NCBI RefSeq assembly: GCF_900112615.1
Contig: NZ_FOMK01000001.1
Coordinates: 1,736,001 to 1,800,000, forward strand
Direction: 5' to 3'
Origin: Chitinophaga sp. CF118
GTDB taxonomy: Bacteria; Bacteroidota; Bacteroidia; Chitinophagales; Chitinophagaceae
Length of the DNA: 64,000 nucleotides
Below the pieces are notes generated by a model, which saw nothing but the letters and a program-made list of their open reading frames with translations, searched no databases and was not told the DNA's origin. Positions 35,113-43,488 of the stretch are shown in pieces. How positions within the stretch are numbered: position 1 is the first letter of the stretch; the number at the start of each line of letters is the position of its first letter. A program made the translations under genes and the position numbers.

Positions 35113-36654
35113 ATGATTTCCATTGTTATTCCTGTATTAAATGAGGGCGCTACTATTCGTCAGGTAATTAAAACTATTAAAAAGACGTCCCGAAAAATAG
35201 AGATCATTGTAGTAGACGATAATTCCAATGATAATTCTGTAGAAGAAGCACTAAAAGAAAACGTAAGGGTGATCACAAGCAGTCAGCGGGGAAAGGGTAT
35301 TTCGATGAGAGAAGGTATGATGGCTGCCAAGAACGATATCGTTATGTATGTGGACGGAGATATTCTCACTTATCCGGAAAATATTGTAGCACTTCTCACA
35401 GATTCTATCCTGGAAAATAAAGCCGACTTTGTAAAATCTTATTTTGAAAGACAGGCAGGCAGGGTAACCCAACTGGTGGCCAAGCCGCTACTGAGCATTC
35501 TGTTCCCTGAATTGGCTGAGTTTAAACAGCCACTCAGTGGTATGATTGCGGCCCGTAAATCTTTTTTGTCGAAGGTGCAGTTTGAAAATGATTATGGTGT
35601 GGACATTGGGTTACTTATAGATATGCATACACTTGGCGCCAGGATCGAAGAAGCCAATATAGGCCGGATTGAGAATGCGATGCAAACCTGGGAGCAGTTG
35701 AGTAAAATGTCGCGCGAAGTGTCCCGTACAATCTTAAAGAAAGCAGAGAACATTCCCCAGGAAAATCTGGAAACATTGGGCAATATCAATCTGATCCGGG
35801 AGCAAATGGAATATTCTATCCTGGAATCTATTGATAAGTTGCATAAAATGGTGATCTTTAACATAGATGAAGCCATCTTTACTGAGGATTACCTCCTTAC
35901 AGCAGCTAACGAATTTGGGTTTTCTAATGATTTAAAGCAGATCAGAGAGCAGGGAGAAGATCAGATTACAATCCTGGAACATACCGCACAATTGTTCCGT
36001 CATCATAATGTGGCGGAGTTGCTGGAAGTTGCTGATTCGATTCCGTTGGTTCCAGACATCAAAATGGTGGTGAAAGAGTTGAAGAAGAGAGGATATTCGT
36101 GCGGGCTTATAACGGATGGTTTTGAATGTGTGGCACGTCATATCAGGAATCAGCTGGGAATGGATTTTGTATTTGCCAACAGGCTTCACTTATACGATAG
36201 TGTAGCCACCGGTGAAATAACGATTCCGGAATATTTCATTTCTAATGATGATCTTTCTGCAAATAATGCCCCTGTATATTGCAAGAGCAACATATTGAGA
36301 TACATCTCGGAGAAATACCATATCATGCCGCAGAATGTGATCTATGTAGGAAGCGGCGCAGACAACTGTAATCTTTTACAAAAAGCAGCAATTGGAGTGG
36401 CATTTAATGCAGATGATGACTGCATTGAAAAAGTAGCTGATAAGATCATCCCTGGTCCCTGGATGGAGCCATTACTGGATATTGCCCAGGCCAGCCCTGA
36501 AAAATTCAGGATCAGGCTACCAGCTATCAATAAGAAACAGGCCAGGCGTATAGGTGTGGGCAGCCTGATTGGATTAGCATCTGCAGGACTTCTTTACCTG
36601 GCTGCCAGGCAAATCGGCAAAAGCAAAAAACAACGACAGGTCTCACAAAGATAA
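35113..36654 (+). CDS. GpgS-like glycosyltransferase fused to a degenerate HAD domain, C-terminal anchor
   Basis: A 513-residue fusion. Residues 1-190 are a GT-A glycosyltransferase with VVDDNS (33-38) and DGD (81-83). GRVTQLVAKPLLSILFPEL (116-133), QPLSG and YGVDIGLLID are characteristic of glucosyl-3-phosphoglycerate synthase (GpgS/GT81). Residues 245-445 are a HAD-IB phosphatase-like domain with altered motifs: FNIDEA (249-254; first Asp is Asn250), T334, K391 and GSGADN (413-418; canonical GDGxxD lost). A hydrophobic helix (about 482-498) and basic tail end the protein. It is probably membrane-associated. The HAD part is likely non-catalytic or altered, so bifunctional synthesis of glucosylglycerate is only a hypothesis. 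Confidence 0.8.
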   Translation: MISIVIPVLNEGATIRQVIKTIKKTSRKIEIIVVDDNSNDNSVEEALKENVRVITSSQRGKGISMREGMMAAKNDIVMYVDGDILTYPENIVALLTDSILENKADFVKSYFERQAGRVTQLVAKPLLSILFPELAEFKQPLSGMIAARKSFLSKVQFENDYGVDIGLLIDMHTLGARIEEANIGRIENAMQTWEQLSKMSREVSRTILKKAENIPQENLETLGNINLIREQMEYSILESIDKLHKMVIFNIDEAIFTEDYLLTAANEFGFSNDLKQIREQGEDQITILEHTAQLFRHHNVAELLEVADSIPLVPDIKMVVKELKKRGYSCGLITDGFECVARHIRNQLGMDFVFANRLHLYDSVATGEITIPEYFISNDDLSANNAPVYCKSNILRYISEKYHIMPQNVIYVGSGADNCNLLQKAAIGVAFNADDDCIEKVADKIIPGPWMEPLLDIAQASPEKFRIRLPAINKKQARRIGVGSLIGLASAGLLYLAARQIGKSKKQRQVSQR

Positions 36655-36684
36655 TCTCCTTGAATCCCCTGTTTATTTCTACTG

Positions 36685-36709
36685 GCATCCCGGAAAGTTT
36701 CCGGGATGC
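36685..36709 (+). terminator. Terminator after GT/HAD gene
   Basis: 9-bp stem GCATCCCGG/CCGGGATGC with short loop and a T-rich tail (TTTCTT). Confidence 0.75.
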
Positions 36710-36769
36710 TTTCTTACGGAGTATTTCTCTCCAGATCCTTTGTATAACCAGAAACTTTCTAAAACAAAA

Positions 36770-36845
36770 ATCCTGATCTTAATTCCATTATTACTATACC
36801 GGAATATGCCGGTGTAAAGTGTAATAATGGAAATGCGATCAGGAT
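36770..36845 (-). terminator. Large three-tier stem-loop downstream of dksA-like gene
   Basis: Nested arms ATCCTGATC/GATCAGGAT (36770-36778, 36837-36845), TTCCATTATTAC/GTAATAATGGAA and ACCGG/CCGGT form one long hairpin. Read on the minus strand it is followed by TTTTTGTTTT, so it can terminate the ileS-dksA operon; the size is unusual for a simple terminator. Confidence 0.6.
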
Positions 36846-36868
36846 CTATCCTATCTGGAAAATCTGAA

Positions 36869-37876
36869 TTATTTGCTTTTTGCCAGCTTGGCTTCAATGC
36901 TAAGGGTAGCATGAGGCACTGCACGCAGGCGGGCTTTGTCTATCAGTTTGCCGGTTACGCGGCAGATACCGTAAGTTTTATTTTCAATACGGATCATTGC
37001 TTTTTCCAGGTGATCTATGAACTGGATCTGACGGCTGGCCATCTGGTTCAGTTGTTCTCTTTCCTGAGAACCGCTGCCATCTTCCATGCTCATGTACTTG
37101 TTTTCAGTATCATCAGTACCAGCTTCATCCTTACGGGTGATCAAACCCTGCAGATATACCAGTTCCTTTTTTGCTGCTTCCAGTTTTTTCTGGATCAGAT
37201 CTTTGAATTCAAGCAGATCAACATCACTGTAACGATAAACAGGACCGGATGGAGCTTCTGGCTGATCCAATACTGATTTCGTAAATTCTGGCTGGTAAGT
37301 TACCAGCGTAGTCGCTTTAGTGCCTTTTTTATCGGCAGCACGTTCAGCAGGCTTGTCAGCTTTTACAGGTACTTTTTCAGTTTTCTGTACTTTATCAGCT
37401 GTTTTTTTGCCTGCATCCTTTGCAACAACTTTTTCTTTATCTTCTTTATTATTCTTTACTGGCATTATTTCTTCTTTTTCTACTGGCTTTGAAATTAGTT
37501 TTTCTTTATCTGCAACAGCACTTGGCGTTGCCACTTTTGTATCAGGCACTTTCTGGGAACCGGGTTTAGCAGGAACCGCTGCCTTTTTAACGGGTTGCTC
37601 TAAGGATACTTTCGTAGCTACGGGTTTATCTGGTGGGGCTACTTTCGTAACTGCGGACTTACTGGCAACAACCTTCTGGGTAACGGCAGCAGGCTTGGCC
37701 GCAGCTTTAGGCGCCGCCTTTTTAACAGCCGCCTTTTTCGGAGGCGCTGCTGCCTTTTTAGCAGTGGGTGCTACAGTCGCTTTCTTTGCGTGTGCTGCCT
37801 GCTTAGCCGCTACTTTGGTAGCTGGAGCTGCCTTCTGGTTTTTTGTTATAGCAACTTTCTTGCTTGTTGCCGCCAT
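36869..37876 (-). CDS. Histone H1-like Lys/Ala/Pro-rich protein with DksA/TraR C-terminal domain
   Basis: A 335-residue fusion. Residues 1-205 are low-complexity Lys/Ala/Pro/Val repeats (KKAAVKKAAPKAAAKPAA) like H1-type DNA-binding tails. Residues 215-335 form a DksA/TraR-like coiled coil (LLEFKDLIQKKLEAAKKEL) and zinc-finger-like end. Only one of four zinc ligands remains: YGICRVTG has Cys305 but Thr308, and ATLSIEAK has Ser326 and Ala329 where Cys are canonical. It probably binds RNA polymerase or the nucleoid. The start lies 5 bp after the ileS stop, so it is co-transcribed with ileS. Confidence 0.85.
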   Translation of the reverse strand: MAATSKKVAITKNQKAAPATKVAAKQAAHAKKATVAPTAKKAAAPPKKAAVKKAAPKAAAKPAAVTQKVVASKSAVTKVAPPDKPVATKVSLEQPVKKAAVPAKPGSQKVPDTKVATPSAVADKEKLISKPVEKEEIMPVKNNKEDKEKVVAKDAGKKTADKVQKTEKVPVKADKPAERAADKKGTKATTLVTYQPEFTKSVLDQPEAPSGPVYRYSDVDLLEFKDLIQKKLEAAKKELVYLQGLITRKDEAGTDDTENKYMSMEDGSGSQEREQLNQMASRQIQFIDHLEKAMIRIENKTYGICRVTGKLIDKARLRAVPHATLSIEAKLAKSK

Positions 37877-37881
37877 GGGGA

Positions 37882-40800
37882 TTAGCTTTTTTTGTTAACT
37901 AATACATTGAATTTCAAATCATTAATTTCAATTTCAGTCCCATCCTTTAATTCCGGCACCACTTCTATTCTATCTGCCAAAATTTCCGTGCAAATATAGT
38001 CATTATAGTTAATAATCGCCGATTTCAGGCTATCTATTGCAGCCACTTTTACCTGTATACGGTCAGTCAGCTCAAAGTTGCTGTCTTTCCGGATCTTTTG
38101 TATGCGATTTACTAACTCTCGGGCGTTGCCCTCATCCTGTAGTTCAGGGGTTATAGTAATATCCAGTGCCACTGTTAATGCACCTTTATTAGCTACTGTC
38201 CAACCAGGAATATCTTCAGAAATAATCTCTACATCAGATAGCTGTATAGGTAGCTGATCATCTTCTATAAGCAGATTAAACTGTCCGTCGCGCTCAAGAG
38301 TAGCGATATCTGCTGCACTAAATGCACTGATGGCTGCGGCTACCGCTTTCATCTTTGCACCCATTTTACCTCCCAGAGATTTGTAGTTAGGCTTAATCTT
38401 CTTCTTGATGAAACCCTCTGTTTCTGTAAGATAGTCAATACCTTTAACATTAACTTCACTTTTTATCAGGTCTTCTATCCGCTCCACCTGCTGTTTCATC
38501 CGTTCATCCAATACAGGAATCAGGATCTTCTTCAACGGCTGCCGAACTCTGATATCCACCTTCTTCCGGAGTGACAATACGAGCGAAGAAATATCCTGTG
38601 CCAGGCGCATCCTTTCTTCCAGATCCGGATCTATTGCCGTAGATACTACCACAGGGAAATCCAGGTGGTGCACGGAATTTACCTTGCTACGATTGCTCAC
38701 ATTGTTAAGATTGCCAAATAACCAGTCCGAAAAGAATGGCGATATGGGTGCCATTAATTTGGCCAACGTTTCCAGACATTCGTATAGAGTCTGGTAAGCG
38801 GAAATCTTATCATGCTCATATTCTCCCTTCCAGAACCGGCGACGGCAAAGACGCACATACCAATTGCTCAGGTGCTCATCTACAAATGATTGAACAGCCC
38901 TGCCTGCCTGGGTAGGTTCATAATCATCAAAATAACCTGTTACGTCTTTTACCAGGGTATTCAACACGGAAATAATCCAACGGTCTATTTCCGGACGCTG
39001 CTCCAGCGGGATGTAAGCCTCTTTGAATGTAAAGCTATCCAGGTTAGCATACATCGCAAAGAAGTTATATGTATTGTAAAGGGTGGAGAACAATTTACGT
39101 TGTACCTCACGGATCCCATCAATATCAAATTTCATGCTATCCCAGGGAGAAGCATTGGTTATCAGGTACCAACGGGTTGCATCTGCCCCAAATTGTTCCA
39201 AAGTTGTAAAAGGATCAATCACATTGCCCACCCTTTTACTCATTTTGCTACCATTCTTATCCAGCACCAATCCATTTGACACTACAGTTTTGTAAGCCAC
39301 ACTGTCAAATAACATAACTCCAAGGGCGTGCAGTGTATAAAACCAGCCACGAGTCTGATCCACACCTTCTGCTATAAAGTCAGCCGGGAAACTTTGTTTA
39401 AATGACTCCTTGTTTTCAAATGGAAAATGCCACTGTGCATATGGCATGGCTCCACTGTCAAACCACACATCTATCAGCTCTGGCTCACGGCGCATTGGCT
39501 TACCGGAAGCGCTCACCAATATTATATTATCCACAAAAGGTTTGTGAAGGTCTGAAGTAAGATGAGTGATATATTCATCCACACTGGTGGTCCCGGCTGC
39601 TCCGGATGTATATTCCATTACGCCGGCCTTGAATGATTTATTCAACTCATTACGTAGTTCTTCCAGGCCTCCTATACAGATCTCTTCCTCTCCGTCTTCC
39701 GTACGCCATACCGGCAGTGGGGTACCCCAATAACGGCTACGGCTCAGATTCCAGTCTACCATGTTTTCCAGCCAGTTACCAAAACGGCCGGTACCTGTAG
39801 CGGCAGGTTTCCAGTTGATAGTCTTATTTAGTTCCACCATCCTGTCTTTCAGGGCTGTGGTACGGATGAACCAGGCATCCAGCGGATAGTACAGTACTGG
39901 CTTATCAGTACGCCAGCAGTGAGGATAGGTATGTTCATATTTTTCTACCCGGAAAGCGCGGTTCTCTTTCTTCAGCTTCACAGCTATATCCACATCCACA
40001 TCTTTATAATCCGGATCGCTCTTATAATTCTTTACATAACGGCCACCAAACTCACCTACATTATCCAGGAATTTCCCCTGTCTGTCTACCAGTGTGAGGA
40101 TTCCTATGCCGTATTTCTTTCCTACACGATTATCATCCGCACCGAAAGCAGGTGCAGTATGTACGATACCGGTACCATCTTCTGTTGTTACGAAATCTCC
40201 GATTATCACGCGGAAAGGATCTCCTTCTTCAGGCTGTACATATGGCAGCAGTTGCTCATAGCGTATGTTCTCCAGCTGACTTCCCCTGCATACCAGCAGG
40301 ATCTGCCAGGGAATGAGCTTATCACCTTCGTTATAGGCGCTGAAATCAGCATCTTCTCCTTCAGGCTTGAAATATTTACCGATCAGATCTTTCGCCAGGA
40401 TCACATACACCGGCAAGTGGGTATATGGATTGAAAGTACGAACCAATGCATATTCTATATTTGCTCCTACGGTAAGGCCAAGATTGGAAGGAAGCGTCCA
40501 CGGAGTGGTAGTCCAGGCCATGAAGAATACTTCTGCCGCAGGGTCTGCTTTTCTTGCAGCTTCAAAAAGGAAAGCAGCTTCAGCCGATTCCTTTGCTTTG
40601 AACATCGCTACTACAGTTGTATCCTTTACATCTTTATATGTACCTGGCTGATTTAGTTCATGAGAACTTAATCCCGTTCCCGCAGCAGGTGAATATGGCT
40701 GGATACTTACACTTTTATATAGTAATCCTTTCTTATATAATTCCTGCAGGCACCACCAAAGGCTCTCTATATAATTATTTTCGAATGTAACATAAGGAGA

Positions 40801-41241
40801 TTTGAGGTCCACCCAATACCCCATTTTACGGGTAAGATCATCCCATAAATCCTTATATTTCAATACTTCCGAGCGACAGGTTCTATTATATTCTTCTACA
40901 GAAATCTTCTTTCCGATATCCTCTTTCGTAATACCGAGCGTTTTTTCCACACCCAATTCCACAGGTAACCCATGGGTATCCCATCCTCCTTTACGCTTTA
41001 CCTGGAAGCCACTCATTGTTTTGTACCGGCATACCAGGTCTTTTAGCGTACGCGAAATAACATGGTGAATACCAGGTAACCCATTTGCACTTGGGGGGCC
41101 TTCATAAAATACAAAAGGCGTTGCCCCCTCACGGAGGGTCACACTTTGCTCAAATGCCTGGTGTTGCTCCCAGCGCACCAATATATCCTTCTCTATCTGA
41201 GGTAAATTCAGCTGATTATATTCCTGATATTTGCTGGCCAT
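37882..41241 (-). CDS. ileS: Isoleucyl-tRNA synthetase, eukaryote-like type 2 with GxHH signature
   Basis: Charges tRNA-Ile with isoleucine and edits valine. At 1119 residues it is longer than type 1 bacterial IleRS (about 940) and matches the type 2/eukaryote-like group. The class I signature reads GPPSANGLPGIHH (48-60), i.e. GIHH in place of HIGH; KMSKR is intact (GSKMSKRVGN). The editing domain, the WDTHGLPVELGVEK segment and long C-terminal domains are present. A TAACTTTG promoter box lies 51 nt upstream. The dksA-like gene follows after 5 bp. Confidence 0.97.
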   Translation of the reverse strand: MASKYQEYNQLNLPQIEKDILVRWEQHQAFEQSVTLREGATPFVFYEGPPSANGLPGIHHVISRTLKDLVCRYKTMSGFQVKRKGGWDTHGLPVELGVEKTLGITKEDIGKKISVEEYNRTCRSEVLKYKDLWDDLTRKMGYWVDLKSPYVTFENNYIESLWWCLQELYKKGLLYKSVSIQPYSPAAGTGLSSHELNQPGTYKDVKDTTVVAMFKAKESAEAAFLFEAARKADPAAEVFFMAWTTTPWTLPSNLGLTVGANIEYALVRTFNPYTHLPVYVILAKDLIGKYFKPEGEDADFSAYNEGDKLIPWQILLVCRGSQLENIRYEQLLPYVQPEEGDPFRVIIGDFVTTEDGTGIVHTAPAFGADDNRVGKKYGIGILTLVDRQGKFLDNVGEFGGRYVKNYKSDPDYKDVDVDIAVKLKKENRAFRVEKYEHTYPHCWRTDKPVLYYPLDAWFIRTTALKDRMVELNKTINWKPAATGTGRFGNWLENMVDWNLSRSRYWGTPLPVWRTEDGEEEICIGGLEELRNELNKSFKAGVMEYTSGAAGTTSVDEYITHLTSDLHKPFVDNIILVSASGKPMRREPELIDVWFDSGAMPYAQWHFPFENKESFKQSFPADFIAEGVDQTRGWFYTLHALGVMLFDSVAYKTVVSNGLVLDKNGSKMSKRVGNVIDPFTTLEQFGADATRWYLITNASPWDSMKFDIDGIREVQRKLFSTLYNTYNFFAMYANLDSFTFKEAYIPLEQRPEIDRWIISVLNTLVKDVTGYFDDYEPTQAGRAVQSFVDEHLSNWYVRLCRRRFWKGEYEHDKISAYQTLYECLETLAKLMAPISPFFSDWLFGNLNNVSNRSKVNSVHHLDFPVVVSTAIDPDLEERMRLAQDISSLVLSLRKKVDIRVRQPLKKILIPVLDERMKQQVERIEDLIKSEVNVKGIDYLTETEGFIKKKIKPNYKSLGGKMGAKMKAVAAAISAFSAADIATLERDGQFNLLIEDDQLPIQLSDVEIISEDIPGWTVANKGALTVALDITITPELQDEGNARELVNRIQKIRKDSNFELTDRIQVKVAAIDSLKSAIINYNDYICTEILADRIEVVPELKDGTEIEINDLKFNVLVNKKS

Positions 41242-41292
41242 AAAACAATTAGGTGCCCTTTGACGTTATTAAGTAAGTTGATTAAAATTCTG

Positions 41293-41300
41293 CAAAGTTA
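41293..41300 (-). promoter_or_regulatory. -7 promoter box TAACTTTG for ileS operon
   Basis: Perfect TAnnTTTG match on the minus strand, 51 nt before the ileS ATG. Confidence 0.6.
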
Positions 41301-41493
41301 CGGATTTTACACTGGCTCAGAAAGGACTTATAGGGACTAAATAAGCAATTGCTACGATCTTTTAATATTTTTCGTATTTTTACAAGGCATTTGTTCGCTT
41401 TTAGATTTTGGCATTGTTTTGGTAACTACGTCGGAAGAAAATAATAAGTTGAAAAACTCAACCCAGTCAGTAACTAAAAACCATATCTAAAAC

Positions 41494-41958
41494 ATGAAAA
41501 AGTTAATATTAATAATTTGTGTGGCATTGATATCTTCCGGCACAACTTTTGCACAAAAAAAATCAGCAAAAAAAACGAAGAAGGTAGTTGCAAAAACGGA
41601 ACAGGTAGCACCAGTCGTAGTAAAGGATGCTTTTCAGCAGAACTTTTCAGGATCGGAAGCAAAGTGGTCAAAGAACTATAGTGGACATTGGGTCGCTAAC
41701 TTTACAAAAGAAGAAGTGAAGACGACAGCTGAGTACGATGCAGATGGAAAGTGGGTAGCAACCCGCAGTGCATATGAAGGAAACACGCTACCGGAAACAG
41801 TAGCTACCAAAGTAAAAAGTAAATATCCGGACGCTACCATAAAAGATGGCTGGAAAATTGAGAGGTCTGATGTAGCGGCGTATTATAAAGTAAATATTCA
41901 GAACAATGGTACAGAAAAAGCGGTGTTGATCAATGAAGCTGGTACTATTGTAGAATAA
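41494..41958 (+). CDS. Secreted PepSY-like domain protein
   Basis: A 154-residue exported protein. The signal peptide (MKKLILIICVALISSGTTFAQ) is followed by a basic KKSAKKTKKVV linker and a PepSY-like/BLIP-type alpha-beta domain in two halves (AFQQNFSGSEAKWSKNYSGHW, and VKSKYPDATIKDGWKIERSD). The domain is common in Bacteroidota periplasmic proteins of unknown role. It is monocistronic and followed by a terminator. Confidence 0.82.
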   Translation: MKKLILIICVALISSGTTFAQKKSAKKTKKVVAKTEQVAPVVVKDAFQQNFSGSEAKWSKNYSGHWVANFTKEEVKTTAEYDADGKWVATRSAYEGNTLPETVATKVKSKYPDATIKDGWKIERSDVAAYYKVNIQNNGTEKAVLINEAGTIVE

Positions 41959-42001
41959 GTTTTTAAATAAGTATTTCATAGGTATAGGGATAAATAGGAC
42001 A

Positions 42002-42031
42002 GACCCTGCTCTTTTGGGCGGGGTTTTTCAT
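42002..42031 (+). terminator. Terminator after PepSY-like gene
   Basis: GC-rich 9-bp stem ACCCTGCTC/GGGCGGGGT (two wobble pairs) followed by T5. Confidence 0.75.
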
Positions 42032-42058
42032 TTGTAGTAAACACTCATCCACAAAATA

Positions 42059-42090
42059 AAAATGGTCCCGACGGATGTCGGGACCATTTT
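42059..42090. terminator. Second, perfectly symmetric hairpin
   Basis: 14-bp perfect stem AAAATGGTCCCGAC/GTCGGGACCATTTT with a GGAT loop; the A4/T4 ends allow action in both directions. Confidence 0.75.
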
Positions 42091-42361
42091 ATGTAATTAC
42101 GGTAGAAAGCTTACTGGCAAATTCGCACTTTTCAAATGGTCAAATTGGTGTTTGAGGATGTGCTAAAATTGAATGGCTTTACTCACTTTTTTTGCCTCAT
42201 AAGCTTTTTCCCATGGTCAAATCTAATAAGGAAGCTTATATAAGGAAGATCAGGATAGATATCTGCCGATCGTGATACAAAGAAACACCAATATTCCGGG
42301 GAGTGTTTTCCAATTCGGGAAAAGAAATGATCGAAAAGGGAAAACCCGGTATTTCCGGAAA

Positions 42362-42399
42362 TAAAAAAACTCCTGACAAAGCTAAAATGCTGTCAGGAG
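42362..42399 (-). terminator. Terminator after Cys-rich AraC regulator gene
   Basis: On the minus strand, 9-bp stem CTCCTGACA/TGTCAGGAG followed by T7. Confidence 0.82.
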
Positions 42400-42423
42400 C
42401 TTCTGAATATTTATAGGTAGATA

Positions 42424-43359
42424 TTATCTGAGTAAGAGTTCGCAGGGCTTTAAGCCTGTATGCTTCTTAAAAGCGGTAGAGAAGTGGGAAATACAGGAAT
42501 ACCCCATCAGAATAGCTACTTCAGACACTGACATGCCCTTTTCATATAACAATCCTTTTGCCTTTTCCATCCTTTCCTTCTGGAAATAATCATAAATGGT
42601 AGTACCATACATCGCCTTGAAACCCTTTTTCAGGTAACATTCATTCATCGCTACACGGCGGGCCAGATCACGAATAGTAATAGGCGCATCCAGCTGTTCC
42701 AGCAGTATCCCCTTTGCATTCTCTATCTTCTCACGGTCTTCCAGGTGAGTCAGGAACCGGCAGCCAAAACGTTCATCCGTATCATTCTGCACAAACTGGT
42801 CAGAACTGAATAATAACAGTTCCAATGCCTTGCTCTGTAAAAAGATATTTTTCAATGTTCCATCATAATTATGATGTACCATCTGCTCTAATACCTGCTT
42901 TGATTTGGTACTGGGCTGGGTAGTTTTAATGAAAGGCTTGCGCGACTGCATATCAAACAGGGTAGAATTGGTTGCACCCTTCTGCAGTGACTGAATGAAA
43001 GCCGGTTGAAAACGTACCGTGATCATATCAATAGCCGGCTGTTTCTGGTTACAACTGCTATCCTTACTGCTATGCGCACATACCTGATCTGTACAGCCCG
43101 GATTTTGACAATATTTACTCCCAGCTACACAATAACGTAATTCAACGGATGCCGACTGCCCCCTTTTGGCTGGTTGGTATACCACCATAGCCACATCATC
43201 AACTGGTAATGGCCGGTCATATGTAAAGCGCTGCAAAGTGAAATCCAGGCAGTCCGGAACTGCAACAGATTCACTTCCAACACACTGCAACTGATCGCTC
43301 ATTGCAGGCTGCCGTATAGCTATTGATAATATATCCTGTAGATCTTTCACGCCCTTCAT
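42424..43359 (-). CDS. AraC family regulator with cysteine cluster in sensor domain
   Basis: A 311-residue regulator. The C-terminal 100 residues hold the two AraC helix-turn-helix motifs (ITIRDLARRVAMNECYLKKG and VAILMGYSCISHFSTAFKKH). The N-terminal sensor has five closely placed cysteines (77, 84, 89, 94, 103; RYCVAGSKYCQNPGCTDQVC), a spacing that could hold metal or an Fe-S cluster or form disulphides. The ligand is unknown. It is transcribed away from the AsmA-like gene with an 11-nt periodic array between. A TATTTTTG box lies 18 nt before the ATG. Confidence 0.88.
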   Translation of the reverse strand: MKGVKDLQDILSIAIRQPAMSDQLQCVGSESVAVPDCLDFTLQRFTYDRPLPVDDVAMVVYQPAKRGQSASVELRYCVAGSKYCQNPGCTDQVCAHSSKDSSCNQKQPAIDMITVRFQPAFIQSLQKGATNSTLFDMQSRKPFIKTTQPSTKSKQVLEQMVHHNYDGTLKNIFLQSKALELLLFSSDQFVQNDTDERFGCRFLTHLEDREKIENAKGILLEQLDAPITIRDLARRVAMNECYLKKGFKAMYGTTIYDYFQKERMEKAKGLLYEKGMSVSEVAILMGYSCISHFSTAFKKHTGLKPCELLLR

Positions 43360-43377
43360 TTGTTGTTAAAACCGTCA

Positions 43378-43385
43378 CAAAAATA
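43378..43385 (-). promoter_or_regulatory. -7 promoter box TATTTTTG for Cys-rich AraC gene
   Basis: Perfect TAnnTTTG match on the minus strand, 18 nt before the ATG. Confidence 0.55.
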
Positions 43386-43488
43386 GGCATTCAAAATTTA
43401 ATGGGGAAGGTTTTGACAGTGAGGTTACAATAAGGGGAGGGTTTTCCCTGCTCAAATCCGGGAATTTGGGTATAAACAGGTATTGAGA

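Larger units (their letters stand above)
41959..42423. other. 465-bp intergenic region between PepSY-like and AraC genes
   Basis: Holds three hairpins (42002, 42059, 42362). Between 42095 and 42360 no coding signal was found; ATGGTCAAAT occurs twice there (around 42136 and 42213) with no further order. Confidence 0.6.

Noticed and set aside
37320..37898. 192-codon open frame antisense to the DksA-like gene
   Set aside because: The Ala/Thr/Phe pattern is the complement of the Lys/Ala codon repeats on the real coding strand.
39919..40656. 245-codon open frame antisense to ileS
   Set aside because: It lies entirely inside a highly conserved IleRS frame, and its Ile/Tyr/Phe-rich product has no recognisable fold.
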